A stretch of DNA of 64,000 nt, from NCBI GenBank assembly GCA_036936605.1, contig JAUPFV010000004.1:126393737-126457736 (forward strand). The letters are read 5' to 3'. The position numbers were made by a program, and so were the translations under genes. Below, piece by piece: positions 11,100-23,496 of this stretch. The notes under the pieces are model-generated. The model had not been told where the DNA came from. It saw only the letters and a program-made list of their open reading frames with translations, and searched no databases. How positions within the stretch are numbered: position 1 is the stretch's first letter; each line of letters opens with the position of its first letter. The stretch comes from Limnanthes douglasii subsp. nivea (lineage: Eukaryota; Streptophyta; Magnoliopsida; Brassicales; Limnanthaceae).

Positions 11100-12335
11100 A
11101 CATAAGGGACAAAATATCTCGTACGTAGAATGAGATTGCCCATCACAAATTTCCTAATCAGTTTCAGCCCTACTATTATTGCTTCGTATTATGTCTGATT
11201 GCTTGATATTTTCAAGCCAAATGTATATGGCTATTGGTACTTCTTTCCCCTCTTGGGATATGATGTACGCTCCTTTACCGCATCATCTTCCATTTGATGC
11301 CCTATCCACATACATAACTCATTAATGTGCCATTTCATAGCTTTCCATTGGGGGTCTCCATCTTTCATTTGGATACGAAACTAGTTAACACTTTTATTAT
11401 TTATGAAACTATAGGAAAAATATGATTTCAAATTCTTCTAACACAATTGCCAATTTTCCTATAATTTATAGAACTTAGGTGTGCTTAAAATAAATTTAAT
11501 CGTCTGGATCATGGGTACTTGAATCGAGTGAGATTAGAAATACCTTTTGAGTTTTCTTGTCGTAATTACTAGTGATAGCACAATTTTGTATGCTGATACA
11601 TACCTATTTTCGGCTCTAAAAAAAGGTTTTCGAACGTAGTAAATTGGGTTGATGCTCTCATTTCTTTCTGATTAACACGATGCTCATGCACTTCCGGAGG
11701 TCCCTAGATAAACAGTCAAAACCCTTTCTTAATTAGGTACTACCAAAATTTGTTGCAAAACTAGATAATATTTTAATTTTTGGAATGCGACATCCTACTT
11801 AGGACCCCACTCAATTGTTTTCGCATCCGGTAGAACTTTAAAGAATTCCAAACATATGTTTGCTAGTTGAGAAATGAAATAATTTAGGATAGTGACTCTG
11901 CTATGGATCCTTTGTATTTATTCTAGGGTTCTAGGTGAGTTCATCTCCCTTAGCATGGTAATTTGGTTTGGAGCAGCATCGGTTATGTCCTTATAAACAA
12001 ATAAACCAAAGAATTTTACTAAAGTAATTCCAAAGCATTTAGCTTCATATCATGCTTCCAAAATGTAGAAATGTTTTCTTTAAGTTGCGCCAAGTAAGAA
12101 CCTTTCTTTTTTTTCTTTTAACGATCATGTTGTTAGTGTATACTTCCATTGTTTGACCGAGATGCATTTTTAAACATATTATTCCTTATTCGTTGGTAAG
12201 TAGATCTAGTGTTTTTAGCTTGAAAGGCATCACTGCATAGTAGTATAGACCACAATCGTTCGTAAAATTAGTTTTTTTGTCAGCCAGGTTGATTTTATAT
12301 GACTATATCACGAATATGCGTCCAAAGAAGATAAA
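11100..12335 (-). pseudogene. Tat-lineage reverse transcriptase to RNase H fragment (element B1)
   Basis: Minus-strand reading in several frames gives, in order: an RT palm trace (INLADKKTNFTND, YYYAVMPFKLKTLD), a mutated catalytic box (MEVYTNNMIV where YVDD is normal), the connection region (MNSPRTL, RVTILNYFISQLANICLEFF, EWGPK) and an RNase H trace (RASNGR, GAYIISQEGKEVPIAI). This is the order of plant gypsy pol. The YVDD box reads TNN, stops are frequent and gag and integrase are missing on this strand, so it is a dead fragment. Confidence 0.75.
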
Positions 12336-12579
12336 CTCTCGTGACCTGTTGTGGCGTCTACTACTTGGTCAATTTAGGGCAAAGTGAACATAATAAAATA
12401 AATTTATGGGAGTATGAGACTACTAAGAAAATGATGTATCAGTACTCAGAATAGTTAAGCGTTTAACTGAGCCTTACAAACATATTACTTTTGAGCACGT
12501 TAAAATAGAATAAAATATCATGGTCGATTATTTCACCGTAAAAGGAAGCTCAACTGAGTATCTCGAAAGGGTTCAGTTG

Positions 12580-13530
12580 TAAAAGCATGTGGAGTTATGC
12601 TTGACTATAATGGAATACTTAATTATTGTTTAAATCAAACTGAGACGAGCTCATGGATGACCAAAATCAAGCCGTACTTAACCAACGGGGCTCAAAGTTC
12701 CAGCAAACTAGAAGCCAAGACGTTGAGACTACGATTGGATATGTATGTTATGTTGGGTGAAGGTATTTACAGTATGTGTTAAAATATTTGGGCCCATTTG
12801 AGGATGAGTATTGCTTAACATGCATATATCTCGCTTGTTATGGTGGGCACATTAGCACTTTCACACTAGCCCAAAAATCTCTCACTCTCGAGTATAACTG
12901 CTCATGTACGCACAATGACGCTAAAAACTTAGTTAAAATATTCAACATTTTTCAAATGTGTTCCAAATTCAAACATCATTGAAAATTAAAGTTACATTTG
13001 ATCCTACGTGTCTGCCCTTTTGAAATTGTACTAGAATTGGTTGGCTCCCTACCAACAGGTGTAAGATTTATTATCATAACAATCGATTACTTTACCAAGT
13101 AGATGGAAACAGAAGTTGTAAATCGAATGAGATGAGAAAAGATAAGAAACTTCTATATGGAAATACGTAATGTGTCAATTTAGGATCCTAGAATCTTGAT
13201 TTCAGAAAAACAAGCTACAATTTGATAATGAAGAAACGAGACAGTTATATCTTGAGCATAAAATTCACCATAACTTCTGGTCTTCCTAACAATCAAAAAC
13301 CAATACCCGAACACTCATGTTTGACCTAAACAAAATTGTAGAGAGCACTAAGGATATTAGCCTAAAATGTTGGCCATATAATATGGGTACATCGTACCAT
13401 GTCATGCAATCTAACTAACAAAATTTCCTTCCAACTCCCGTACGGTGCAGAAAAAGTGGTTGGTAAAGATTAAGACCCAACCGCTCACATATTTATATAT
13501 AACAAAAATAAAAACAACTAGAGATATCAA
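12580..13530 (+). pseudogene. Tat-lineage integrase fragment (element B2)
   Basis: The plus strand encodes the linker before integrase (SWMTKIKPYLTNGAQ, LEAKTLRLRLDMYVML), then the zinc-binding region (YLACYGGHISTFTLAQKSLT), the core start (LVGSLPTGVRF, ITIDYFTK) and a late core word (KISFQLPYGAEKVV) near 13.45 kb. The frames are broken. Its orientation is opposite to the RT fragment 250 bp to the left, so the two did not come from one simple insertion. Confidence 0.7.
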
Positions 13531-14499
13531 ACCGATTTTAGACGTGTTGGAAAAACATTAAAATGTAGCCTATTCAAAGAAATTTGCGATGAAACAAAAA
13601 ATAACTTAGAAGTACAACTCAAGTTTAAAACCACACCATCAAAATAGAAAAGTTTTTGACGTCTTTCAATAAAACGATAACCGACTATTATTTAAAAAAA
13701 AACGTTGCATTGAAAAAAAAATTCTCATTAATAGATATCAAAGGAACGTTGATCACTTTTGCTTTTTATTTAAACTCTTAATTCGTTGTATATGGATTAT
13801 AATCAAACCCACTTTTCAATAAAAGCTCGAATGATAAAAAAGAATTAGAGAAGCGAAAAATAATTTATATCAAAAGAAAATTTATATAAAAGGAATTTGG
13901 ACTCCTAAAATTGAAAAACAAATTCATACTACCCATTATTAACTCCCAACCCATTAAATATTTATAGAAATATATTAATCATGATATCCTGTTTTTCTCT
14001 TTTACACATCTGTGAAACCTCTCTTTTAAACAATAGTATTAGTACTAAAGTTCTAAAGTGGGGTTAGTGTTTTGTCGAATAAACTAAAATTAAAAAAATA
14101 ATTTTTTTTTGGTAGTCATTCTTTCTTTTGACCATTTGACAATTTTTTTTTTAAATTTGGTTTAGAAAATTCAGCGAAAGAAGGGTTAATATGAAACAAA
14201 TATGGGATCATATACTTCTTTCTATATTTACATTATATAATTTTTTTTTTTCACGAGATCGCAATATTTATATTAAAAAAAATCATATTTTTATACAAAC
14301 ATCGTCTCCAATGTAAATTGTAAAAAATCTTCTAAAAATAAAAAATAAAAGATTTACTGATAAAAATGAATTCCAATTAAGATGATCAATTAGATCTATT
14401 TAATTAATAGTAATATTTATTAGATTTATTTCATTAATAGTTTAACTTCGTTTACCCAACGTACAATTGGTACATTACCAGTACGTTTTCTAATATTGT
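13531..14499. other. No gene seen; very AT-rich
   Basis: Poly-A/T runs and no coding frame. It could hold the terminal sequence of a neighbouring transposon, but no inverted or direct repeat was found. Confidence 0.4.
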
Positions 14500-15660
14500 T
14501 AGTGTCCCAATATATACAGATATCCTTACACGTGTGAAAACAATATTTCAACTCATGACAAATGGTCTTTAGAGGTTGTATGCGGGGTTTAAAATCATGA
14601 AACTATGGATTTCAGTGAAGATCGTTCGTACTTGGGATGCTTCTTTAAAGAAGAGTTAGAAATTGTAATTAGTTTTATGAACATGGAAACCTTTCCTCGG
14701 GAAATTTTGGTCGGAGTAAAATGAACCCTCAATTCTCCATCCATGCGCACTGTATACAATGCTGAACTAAAACAACGAAAGATCGAGTAAGACGATCGAT
14801 CATAGTTGCAATACTTGTTAGGTGAACGTAAAATGTTAAAATATTACGAATGGCATAGATCAGGTGAAGACGGAAGTTGTACCATAACTGAACTTTTCTT
14901 CTCACACCCAATTAGTTTGGATTTGTAAGAGACATTTTTAAATATGTTAATGATGGTTAACACCTACAAAGTAATAAGATACGAGATGTATTTGTATGAA
15001 TTTGTTAGAACCAGTTGTATTGGTATGAGTTTCCACCTGTAATTTGCGTTTATGTCGAATGAGAAACATGAAAATTACAATTGGGAATGTTTGCCATCGT
15101 TGATGGTAACTCACTCTATTGAACCACCGTCCATTGTTCTGAAAATTTTCGACTTAACGTTGGTGAAGGCGTTCGAAGAAGTGTTCCGTAATACATCCCA
15201 CATATTATGTCGGTGGCACATTAATATGTGCACCTATAAGAAAAAGAATTATCAATCATAAAGAGGTCTTTAATGTTTTTAAAGGTTTGGAATAACATGA
15301 TGTTTCTCATAGACGAAACTGTAGTTTAATAACTATCGTTCTGAAATGTTCCCCGACTTGAAAGATTATCCGAAATGAATCGAATACACCAAAACTTTGT
15401 TAAATCCTTACGGTGATAAGTTTTTCACGGGAAAACTAACAAGTTTGTGCATTTTTGTAACAAAACTACTAACTGTATGGAGAACGCTCATTCCACCTTT
15501 AAACGTTTCCTTGGAACAAACAAAGGTAACTTTGAGTTGCTTTTGTTTAAGATACATCATTTTCTCGAATTGTAACACATAGAAATTATACATTCATTTA
15601 CAAAGAGTCAAGTTATAGCCCTACATAATTTCACTAGAAAAAGATTTATATTGAGCTGAG
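14500..15660 (+). pseudogene. Decayed Mutator-like (MULE) transposase
   Basis: Plus-strand readable words follow the order of a plant MULE transposase: WSLEVVCGV (end of the DNA-binding part), RTVYNAELKQRK, LQYLLGERKM, ELFFSHPISLDL, then MVNTYKVIRYEMYLYEF, EKHENYNWECL and EPPSIVL, AFEEVFRNTSHILCRWHIN and finally NPYGDKFFTGK. The segment around HILCRWHIN is the conserved C/W-H motif of the MULE domain (PF10551). The first catalytic Asp, normally in DCTYKTN, reads as Asn. Multiple stops and shifts are present. Terminal inverted repeats were not found. The element is distinct from the MULE at 28.4 kb. Confidence 0.7.
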
Positions 15661-18369
15661 AGGTAGAATGTGCCCAAATTATGAAAGTTACATACGTTTC
15701 AATTTGCAGTTGTGCTAGACAAACTGCACACATTGTTCCTTGTTTGCATGACATCATTAAATTTTTAAGTAAATGTATATTTATACCATTAGAGTCTTTT
15801 TAACGATCATTGAAATAAGTTAGATATAGTTGTTCGTACTAATCTAACAACGAAAAAGCTATTGAAATAAAAACTAGATTATTAGTTAATATTGTCATGG
15901 AAACATAAAACGTAGCACATATAGAGCATTAGTACAATAAATAGTTTGGCACAGTTTATCCAAAAATATATCCCTTTTAGATCTTTTAGATGAACTAAAA
16001 ATATATAGTCTTTCAGTTACAAAATTAAAATTATCTATTGCTGCATCTGCAACATCCACTAAATGAGACAAAATTATATCACGAACACGTATTAGATTTT
16101 GAAAAAGTGAATACATCATCATTAGGTAAATATTTCAAAACTTCATCAATTATTTTGTGAAAAAGGAGCAAAACTCAACGAGTAAAACTTTGGAGAGGGA
16201 CCGAAGTTCCTACACAAACAAGTGGTTATATATATATATCATCTTGACAAAATATTTATGATGGAATTGTTATTTGAAACTCGTAGTACACATTCATTAT
16301 CAAGTGGAACAATTGGTTTTAGCTTAAGCAGCACAATACCTTCTACAGTAATGTTTCTTGATCCAAAAGGTTAGTTAGAAAAATTATATATCTTGTATAA
16401 ACCTTTTATAACTACAACGATGTTAAATCGGATGACCATTACGGGTATCGGTGAATTGTGTTTGCTTGAACGGGAAAAAGATTGATAAAATTTAATCATG
16501 TGTGCCCTCTACAACAAACTTACAAATTTTGCATCCATTTATGTAAAGACATTTAGTGGTATGTAGAATTTAATAGATATTACGAAACATGTAAAGTAAT
16601 CTAATGATATTTCTACTATGGATAATTGGATGACAATGTTAGAGACGGAAGTTACGTTCCCATCACCATTGAACCCATGACAGAAATGGTGAAAATTGGA
16701 TTAGATTGGGTTAATACCAACCATTATGTCAACATAAGTATTTTCTTTCAACAAACATTTGATTTAACTGATAGTATTCATGTTACGCTTATATTGTAAT
16801 TTTTGTTTATTTTCATATGTAGTTTTCTATTGCGACTCACGCTCCATGTGCAAGGATACATCTCTGTTTCCAAAAACTAGTTTAATAGATGGTGAAGATT
16901 GGACATTACTAATTCATTCTTGTTGTAAGAGATATAATTTTTTTTATAAAACACAGTTGGAAAGTAACCTATATATGGTGCACTATTTTCAACATCATTT
17001 ATCATTGTAATCCATGTACGCTACTTTGCGCGAAAACTTATCTTTTTAATATATAAGTTTTATGTGATTTTCTTAAAAAAATTAAAAATACCATAGTTAA
17101 ACCTATATAATAAAACAATATAACAAGTGACTTCAAAATAAAATTAAATTTTTCGACTCTGCCGACAAAATGAAATTCTTGTACTGCGGGTAGAAATATT
17201 CTATACTACCACACCACGGGTTTATAATAAAACCATAGAGCGAGTAGATTAAAAAAATTGAAGTCTTTCGACTTTTTAAGATAATATATTGTCGGTATAT
17301 AATTTCCATACCAACATGTAGTTATTGTACCAACGGTAACTATATCCTACATCGTCGATAAACTAACCCATAAAAACCTTCGATTTGTTTTCAAATTATT
17401 CGTCATGAACGCTATCAATGAATTCTTGAACCGGTGGTACAATAGTATACCAACAGTGTCACAATTATAGTGTTGGTATAATCCCTACATTGTTTATGTG
17501 GAATAGTTATACCATTGGTAGGGAATAAGACATAACATACTATTTTAATAAAACCCATTGTACCGTCGGTAGACCACTATTATATAGCCGTTATATTATC
17601 CAGACTGCTGGTATAGAAAATGTTCAAAGTGAGGTTTGAATGCTCATTCCCAACAGCAGTACTAAGTAAATCAAGAACAATTGACCTTAGAAGATCATTG
17701 GTATCGATTGCATAAAGAAATTATTGCGTTGAATTCACAAAATTAAAAAATGATACTTCGACGGAAAAAGGTTCATTCAGAAATTTAAAAAATTAGAGGG
17801 GAAAAAGGTTCTGAAGGCGATGACAAAGAGTCTGATAGCTTCCAAAACAAGGAAAAGTAGTGAATAAAGTAGTTACAGCCAGACGATAGCTACCATTCCT
17901 TAAGAAATGAGTGAAAGGCCATATATCGCAATAGTCCTTCAAAGTTTAGTGGCTATTTTATCTTTTATTAAGAGGTATTTTCTTCTTCTCTATAGAGAAA
18001 AATACACCTCAGGAAGAAGAGAAGTTAGAGTGGTAAGCGTTATTCAAAGAGTCATTTGAATCAGTATATCAATGTTCAAAGTGAGAGTGAGAATTCAAAA
18101 AGTAACGTGACTCTTTGGATAATTAGCAACCTTCGGACGATAAATATAGGATGGTAGAGATAAAGATATGCTACAACACGATAAACTATAGAACATATAT
18201 GAGATACCCTGCTCTATTATAAGTAAATAATCAATTCACGAATCCATCCGAGTAAGGTCTTTATGCGACAAATAATGATGGCCACCATTGCAGCCAGGGA
18301 CACAATTAGAAGCAGTCTCCATTATCGATAAAAATTATTTCAAGACACCTACCAAAGCGGTTTAATATA
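15661..18369. other. Mostly unassigned; ACC-NNN-GGT palindromes at 17.3-17.6 kb
   Basis: The small ORF at 16780-17010 might be a tail of the decayed MULE, but no motif supports it. The 17,328-17,571 stretch carries four 11-bp words of the form NACC-NNN-GGTN. The interval just before gag of element C should contain its 5' LTR, but its limits could not be resolved. Confidence 0.35.
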
Positions 18370-18374
18370 TCTAA

Positions 18375-18800
18375 AATGGATAAGTTCGATTGGAATATAG
18401 ATCCAGATAATTATCTTAAGCAATATAAAAACTTTATGATGAATTATGGCGATGATGATAAATTGTTATGTTGTGCTTTCTCTCAAACCTTCAAGGATAA
18501 TGATTTAAAGTGGTACAACCGACTTTCTCAAGATTATTAAGGAAAGACAGTTAGTCGAATAGAATTTGAAAGAATAGTCTAAATACTTTATTCTTACAAA
18601 GAATAACCTAAATGATTATTATGAGTAAGTTGCTATTTCTTCTTTTAGACAAGGGATTCTCCATAGATAATTGGTTGATGAAATAACTAGAAAGAAAGCT
18701 CTGAATTTTGGTTCATTAATAGCTCAGGTCGAATAAGCTAAGAGTAAAACTCGCTCCCTTGCAAATATATATTCAACGATCATCAGCTCTGATTTATTGA
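18375..18800 (+). pseudogene. Gag trace of Tat element C
   Basis: Readable words KMDKFDWNIDPDNYLKQYKN and KDNDLKWYNRLSQDY match the capsid fold of plant gypsy gag (the xxDPxxHLxxY and WYxxL words). Frames break at 18,538 and beyond. Confidence 0.6.
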
Positions 18801-19323
18801 TAATAACAGGTCCAAAGTTTTCACCCCTGCGCATTGACTATTTTTCGTCTGAGAGGCACAACTCAAAAGGCGCCCCGACCGATGCTAAACCAACAACCTC
18901 ATCGTCAGAAACAAAGGCCCACAATGAACCAATGAGTTTGAACCGATAAATATGTAGAACTAACAGATAACATCACTACTAGTTTTGATAAGAAACATAA
19001 TTTTGTTCAATTCTGAAGCATGAAATTGAAACTCTGGTCAAGAATAGTAAGTTGGCCATTTTTTAAAACATCGCGAGGTCGCCAAGAGGCTCCTATAAGT
19101 AATCAAACAATAGTTCAGAGCGAGGTAATTGAGGTTGCACTAAAGCAAGAAAATCCAAAGATTATAACTGGTCCCTTTAATGATTTTGATGTGAACGCAT
19201 AATATTTAGACCTTGATTCCAACTGAAGGAGTATTTTCGTAATTGGCGAACCCAAAAATGAAGGAATGGTCAAAGGTTTATACAATTCTTTTGATTCATT
19301 GACTATTTTTTTGTGGGGATATC

Positions 19324-19730
19324 GTGTCGAGAACCACTAGCTATTCGCAGAAAAGGCATGTTGTAAGTTTAACAACACACTTAGAGGGACGAATGTCATC
19401 CCAAATCTATCGAGATCAATTTTATTTTATCATTTTAGATGATGATGAGTTAAGGGAGGTCATTATAAATCACAAGGATGTTGTGTTAATCAGAGCAGCT
19501 ATTGAAGGGATCGAAATTTCGTAGGATCCTAATTGATATGGCCAGTTCACTAAACATCTTGTTCATGTCCACTTACAAACAAATAGAGGACCCTTTGGTC
19601 ATTATCCGTTCATATAGAATAATAATAAGATTCATTGGGGTCACTGTCGATGTCATTAGAGAAGGGGATATGTTACTACTCTACGGGCGTTTAAATTTTT
19701 TGTAAAAGTTCTTATTATATTGGTAGATGG
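19324..19730 (+). pseudogene. Aspartic protease region of Tat element C
   Basis: Two overlapping ORFs, offset by a frameshift near 19,505. FYFIILDDDELREVIINHKD and VLIRAAIEGIEI are followed by RRILIDMASSLNILFMSTYK, where IDMASS replaces the usual active-site VDxGSS. The catalytic Asp is present and the Gly is replaced by Ala. Protease would process the gag-pol polyprotein. Confidence 0.7.
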
Positions 19731-20269
19731 ACCGCATAATCCAATTTTCGATTGGTCTTGGTTGTCAAAAATGCATGTTGTTACCTAAAGTATCCATAAA
19801 GTTTTGAAGTATATAGTTAAGAATGAGGTAGAAGTTTTCCGTAGTACCTAGAAAGTGGCAAAAGAGTGTTACACTACTGCATTGGCCCTGAAGACAATTA
19901 AAGGTATTGAAATAAAGCAAAAATGACAGTTACCAGGGTCTAACTTTGGAATTAGATGTTGTACATGATCCGATAGATACATCAGTTCAATAATATCCGA
20001 CAAAGACAATAAAATTTACACCTTTCCCACATGAAATATTTTAAACATTAATATCCAGTTATCACTTGTTATAAGAGAACAATTAATATCGTTTTGGTCA
20101 AAAACTCGCATATATTTTCCTGGTGCACCGATGGCATTTCAGGAGTACATACAATTGTTATTTATTACAAAATTGTTGTAAAACCTAATGTACATCACAT
20201 AATTCAAAAGCGAAGAGTGTTCTGTATTTAAAAATCTAAGGCAATTGTAATGGAGGTAGATCGACTATT

Positions 20270-20977
20270 AAAAGTAGGCCATACCAGAGAATCATAATAT
20301 CCAATATGGATGATGAACACTATGCTTGTGATGAAAAAGAAAGGGAAATGCCGAATGTGTGTTGACTATACTAATTTGAACAAAACATGTCTGAATGATC
20401 CTTTTTTTGTTCCTAAAATTGATTAGCTGGCAGATTCAATTTCACGTAACAAACTCTTATCTTTTATGGATTGATTTTCTAAATATAATGAAATATAGAT
20501 GTATTCAAAGAACCTAAACAACAACACATTTGTAATTGATAAGAAATTACAATGGTACAAGGTAATGTCGTTCGTATTAAAAAATGTTGGGGTTACTTAT
20601 GAATCAATGGTGAACAAAGCCTTTTCTAGCAAAATTGGAATAAATATTGAAGTCTTTATAGATGACATGTTGGTAAAAATGGGTGAAATTAGGATCATTT
20701 TTCCAATCTAAAGGAAACGTTTTGTAACTTGAAGGCCATAAACTTGAAACTGAATAAAAAAATAGTATTTCGGGGGGCGATCCAAAAAATTTTTAGGATA
20801 TATAAACCCGATGCATTACAATTGAATGCTTTAACTGTTATGGATCCCCCGAGATCCATCAAAGAGTTATTGGTTTCAATTAGAAAGTTGGATGCTTTAA
20901 ACAAATTCATATCAAGATCATTGGACAAATGTGCTATATTTTTTCATGTTCAAAGAAAACAGAATCGTTTTAACTAG
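20270..20977 (+). pseudogene. Reverse transcriptase of Tat element C
   Basis: Readable palm words are MKKKGKCRMCVDYTNLNKTC (20.33 kb), QWYKVMSFVLKNVGVTYESM and VFIDDMLVKMGE (20,650-20,690), the last with the catalytic DD pair intact. The connection words MDPPRSIKELL and ALNKFISRSLDKCAIFF (20.83-20.94 kb) follow. Stops at 20,426 and 20,709 and frame changes disable it. Confidence 0.8.
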
Positions 20978-20979
20978 AC

Positions 20980-21660
20980 TGAGAAATGTGATGAAGCTTT
21001 TGTCAAGATAAAAGGACATTTATCCTCTCCGAATATATTGATCGAACCAACTATGAGAAAAATGTTATTTGTTTACATCGCGGTATCGGATTACTAACAT
21101 AAGTAAAATGTTAGTCAAATAGGTAAAAATTTATCCGCTCTCAGGATATTATATGAGAAAAAGTTTGTTAAATACCAAAAAATGTACTTGAAGTTTGAAA
21201 AACTAGCCTTATTTTTAATTGTGACCGCACAAAAAATGAGTCCATATTCGAATTCTATAGTGGTTCAAACGTCCTTTCCATTAAAAGATGTGTTGAGAAA
21301 GCTTAATGTATTTGGCCGAATGAATGAATAGTAAATAGAACTAGGAGACTACAACATCAATTTTGAACCTCGAATAGTAATTAAAGCACACGCCTTTACA
21401 TAATTTCTAGTTGAGTTTTATTTTGAACGATCTAAACTAGATATTTACATGTCCCAAGTTGAGTGGGTAATTTAAACCGATGAGGGTTAATGCATTTCCA
21501 GTTGTGAAACGGGGGTTCAGTTGGCAGCTATATCCAGAGAAGTAATGTATCAAGCAATACACTTTGGATTTAGAGCATCTAATAGTGAGACATAAGATGA
21601 GATAATCTTGTTTGGGGTACTACTTACACAAATTTTGGGTGCCAAAAAAAGTTAGTTTGA
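20980..21660 (+). pseudogene. RNase H and second RNase H of Tat element C
   Basis: FVKIKGHLSSPNILIEP and MLFVYIAVSDY start the first RNase H. Words near 21.2-21.4 kb continue it (LEKLALFL-like, ELGDYNINFEPR). EVMYQAIHFGFRASNSET followed by GVLLTQILGAKKS marks the second RNase H. Heavily mutated. Confidence 0.6.
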
Positions 21661-22089
21661 TAAGTGACTGAAAAATTCTTATCAACCACACCTCATGCTA
21701 GACTAAAGTAAGGAAAGGGCATATGGTAAAGTACCCAAAAATGTTAAGAGAAATGACAACTTTGTCTGAATGCGTTAAGTACAAACATATTCAGAAGACA
21801 TAAAAATCTATTGCTGACTAATTTGATACTAAAACATACACCGAAAGGTATCCTTGGATAATTGAACAAGAAAAACCATCAATTATTAGCCCCCGAGTAG
21901 TAACTAAACACATAATAAGTGTCGCAAATTTTGAAAGGTCCGGAAAATATTAGAGATGTAAGCTTAAATAATTCATGATACGAGGAACTTTGGTAGTTGA
22001 TAAAGTTTTAAGTAAAACGTGTAGATTTAAAGAACATGGTTTTGTGGTCTTTAGAGACATTTTTTACAAAAACAATTTAAGTCGATGAT

Positions 22090-23095
22090 TACTACGATGC
22101 CTCAGAACTAATGAATCACATATGGTACTATCTGAATTGGGTGAGGAAGAAGGGTCAACTTACTGTGTGTTTAGGACTTCGACAAGAAGGGTTATATTAC
22201 CCGGATGTTATTGGCCTTCCATCATGGAGGATGCTAAGGAATTAGTCAGAATATGTGATACCTGCCAAACGATTAAAAAATGCAATACATGTGCCAACAG
22301 TGCCACTTGATTTGATTTATGAAGCGTTGCATTTTTATATATGAGGTTTGGACTTAGTTGGGTCGTTACCCATGACCTCCAGGGAACGCCAAACTATCAT
22401 AATATCTTTTTATTATTTCTCTAAGTGAGTGGAACCTGAGCTTTTGTCGAGAATTAAAACGAATAATGTTATAAATATTTTCTATCTAAGATATGCTAAG
22501 ATTTAGATTCTCAAGAACAATCATAATAGATAATGACCCTCAGTTTGATGTCAAGAACATGAAAGCTTTCGATTCTTCCCGAGGTATTCAACATTTATGT
22601 TCAACACCTTTTCATCCACAAGCCAATAGCAAGTGGATGTTACAAATAGAACTATCCTTGATGGCTTGAGAAAGAATTTATATGGACCCGTTGAAAAATG
22701 GCCAAATTATCAACAAGAAGTATCGTGAGATTACCGAACGACCCTCACGAAGCGACCCAATAATCATATTTTGCATTGGTTTATGGGATGAACGTAATAA
22801 CTTTTCCCGAAACCACTCTCCCATGTTTCAGAGTAATAAAATACTTCGAAGCTAGAAAAGATGAGGGCTAAAAAGCGGAACTTAACTTAAATATGGAGAA
22901 GAGAATAAATGCACATCTAAGATCCTTTTATTGTAAGACTTTAATAAGAAGTAGATATGCATCTTGAGTTCTCCAGAGAGAATTCAAAGTGGGGGATAAG
23001 GTTCAAAGAAAGGTTTTCTTGCATATTAAATATAAATGGTTGGACAAGTTAGTTAAACTGGGAAGGACCTTATTCGGTAAATGAGAGGGTTAAAC
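22090..23095 (+). pseudogene. Integrase of Tat element C
   Basis: The zinc-binding domain contains PGCYWPSIMEDAKELVRICD followed by TCQTIK (22.2-22.28 kb). The core begins FGLDLVGSLPMTSRERQ (22.35 kb) and has a decayed YFSK word. At 22.6 kb the core word around FHPQANS (normally PQANGQ) is mutated. The C-terminal words REFKVGDKVQRKVF and LVKLGRTLFGK are at 22.98-23.08 kb. Stops and shifts make it non-functional. Confidence 0.8.
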
Positions 23096-23290
23096 TCATA
23101 ATTTATTGGCATTTATTGTAACATCATTTTCCAGATAGCTCGTGTAATGACCAATGCTATGATATTTCCTACTCTAGTGGTGCATAAATGTTTTAATGAG
23201 GTCTCCAAATAGCAGACTAGTAAATATATATCGTTTGCCTTTTACATTCCATATTTTCATCTTTAACAGATCTGAACATATCTGACGCTA

Positions 23291-23410
23291 AATGTTTAAA
23301 AGGTTCCACCAATAGTTGGTTATGTTTAAAAGGTTCTAATATTATCTGGTTGTGTTCAAAAGGTTCCTACATTGGTTGGACATGTTTAAAAAGTTCCAAC
23401 ACTAGAAGAA
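23291..23410. repeat. Four-copy 30-bp tandem repeat
   Basis: The word ATGTTTAAAAGGTTC (with one or two changes per copy) recurs at about 23291, 23321, 23351 and 23381. It lies between integrase and the antisense ORF of element C. Thirty bases equal ten codons, so it could be a decayed coding repeat at the end of that ORF. Confidence 0.8.
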
Positions 23411-23496
23411 TTTGTCTCAATCAGTTAGAATGACCCACAACTAGAAGAATCTAACCTTTATTGGGTTTCTTTTAGAATAGCTGGTGTTTGGTCTTC

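Larger units (their letters stand above)
18370..23095 (+). mobile_element. Degenerate Ty3/gypsy retrotransposon, Tat lineage (element C), gag-pol part
   Basis: In order on plus: gag trace (from 18,375), protease region (19.3-19.7 kb), reverse transcriptase (20.3-20.95 kb), RNase H (about 21.0-21.4 kb), second RNase H (about 21.45-21.65 kb) and integrase with C-terminal domain (22.1-23.1 kb). The plus-strand order and a minus-strand ORF beyond integrase (23.5-24.9 kb) mirror element A. It is strongly mutated, with a stop about every 60-80 codons, so the insertion is old. LTRs were not delimited. Confidence 0.8.
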
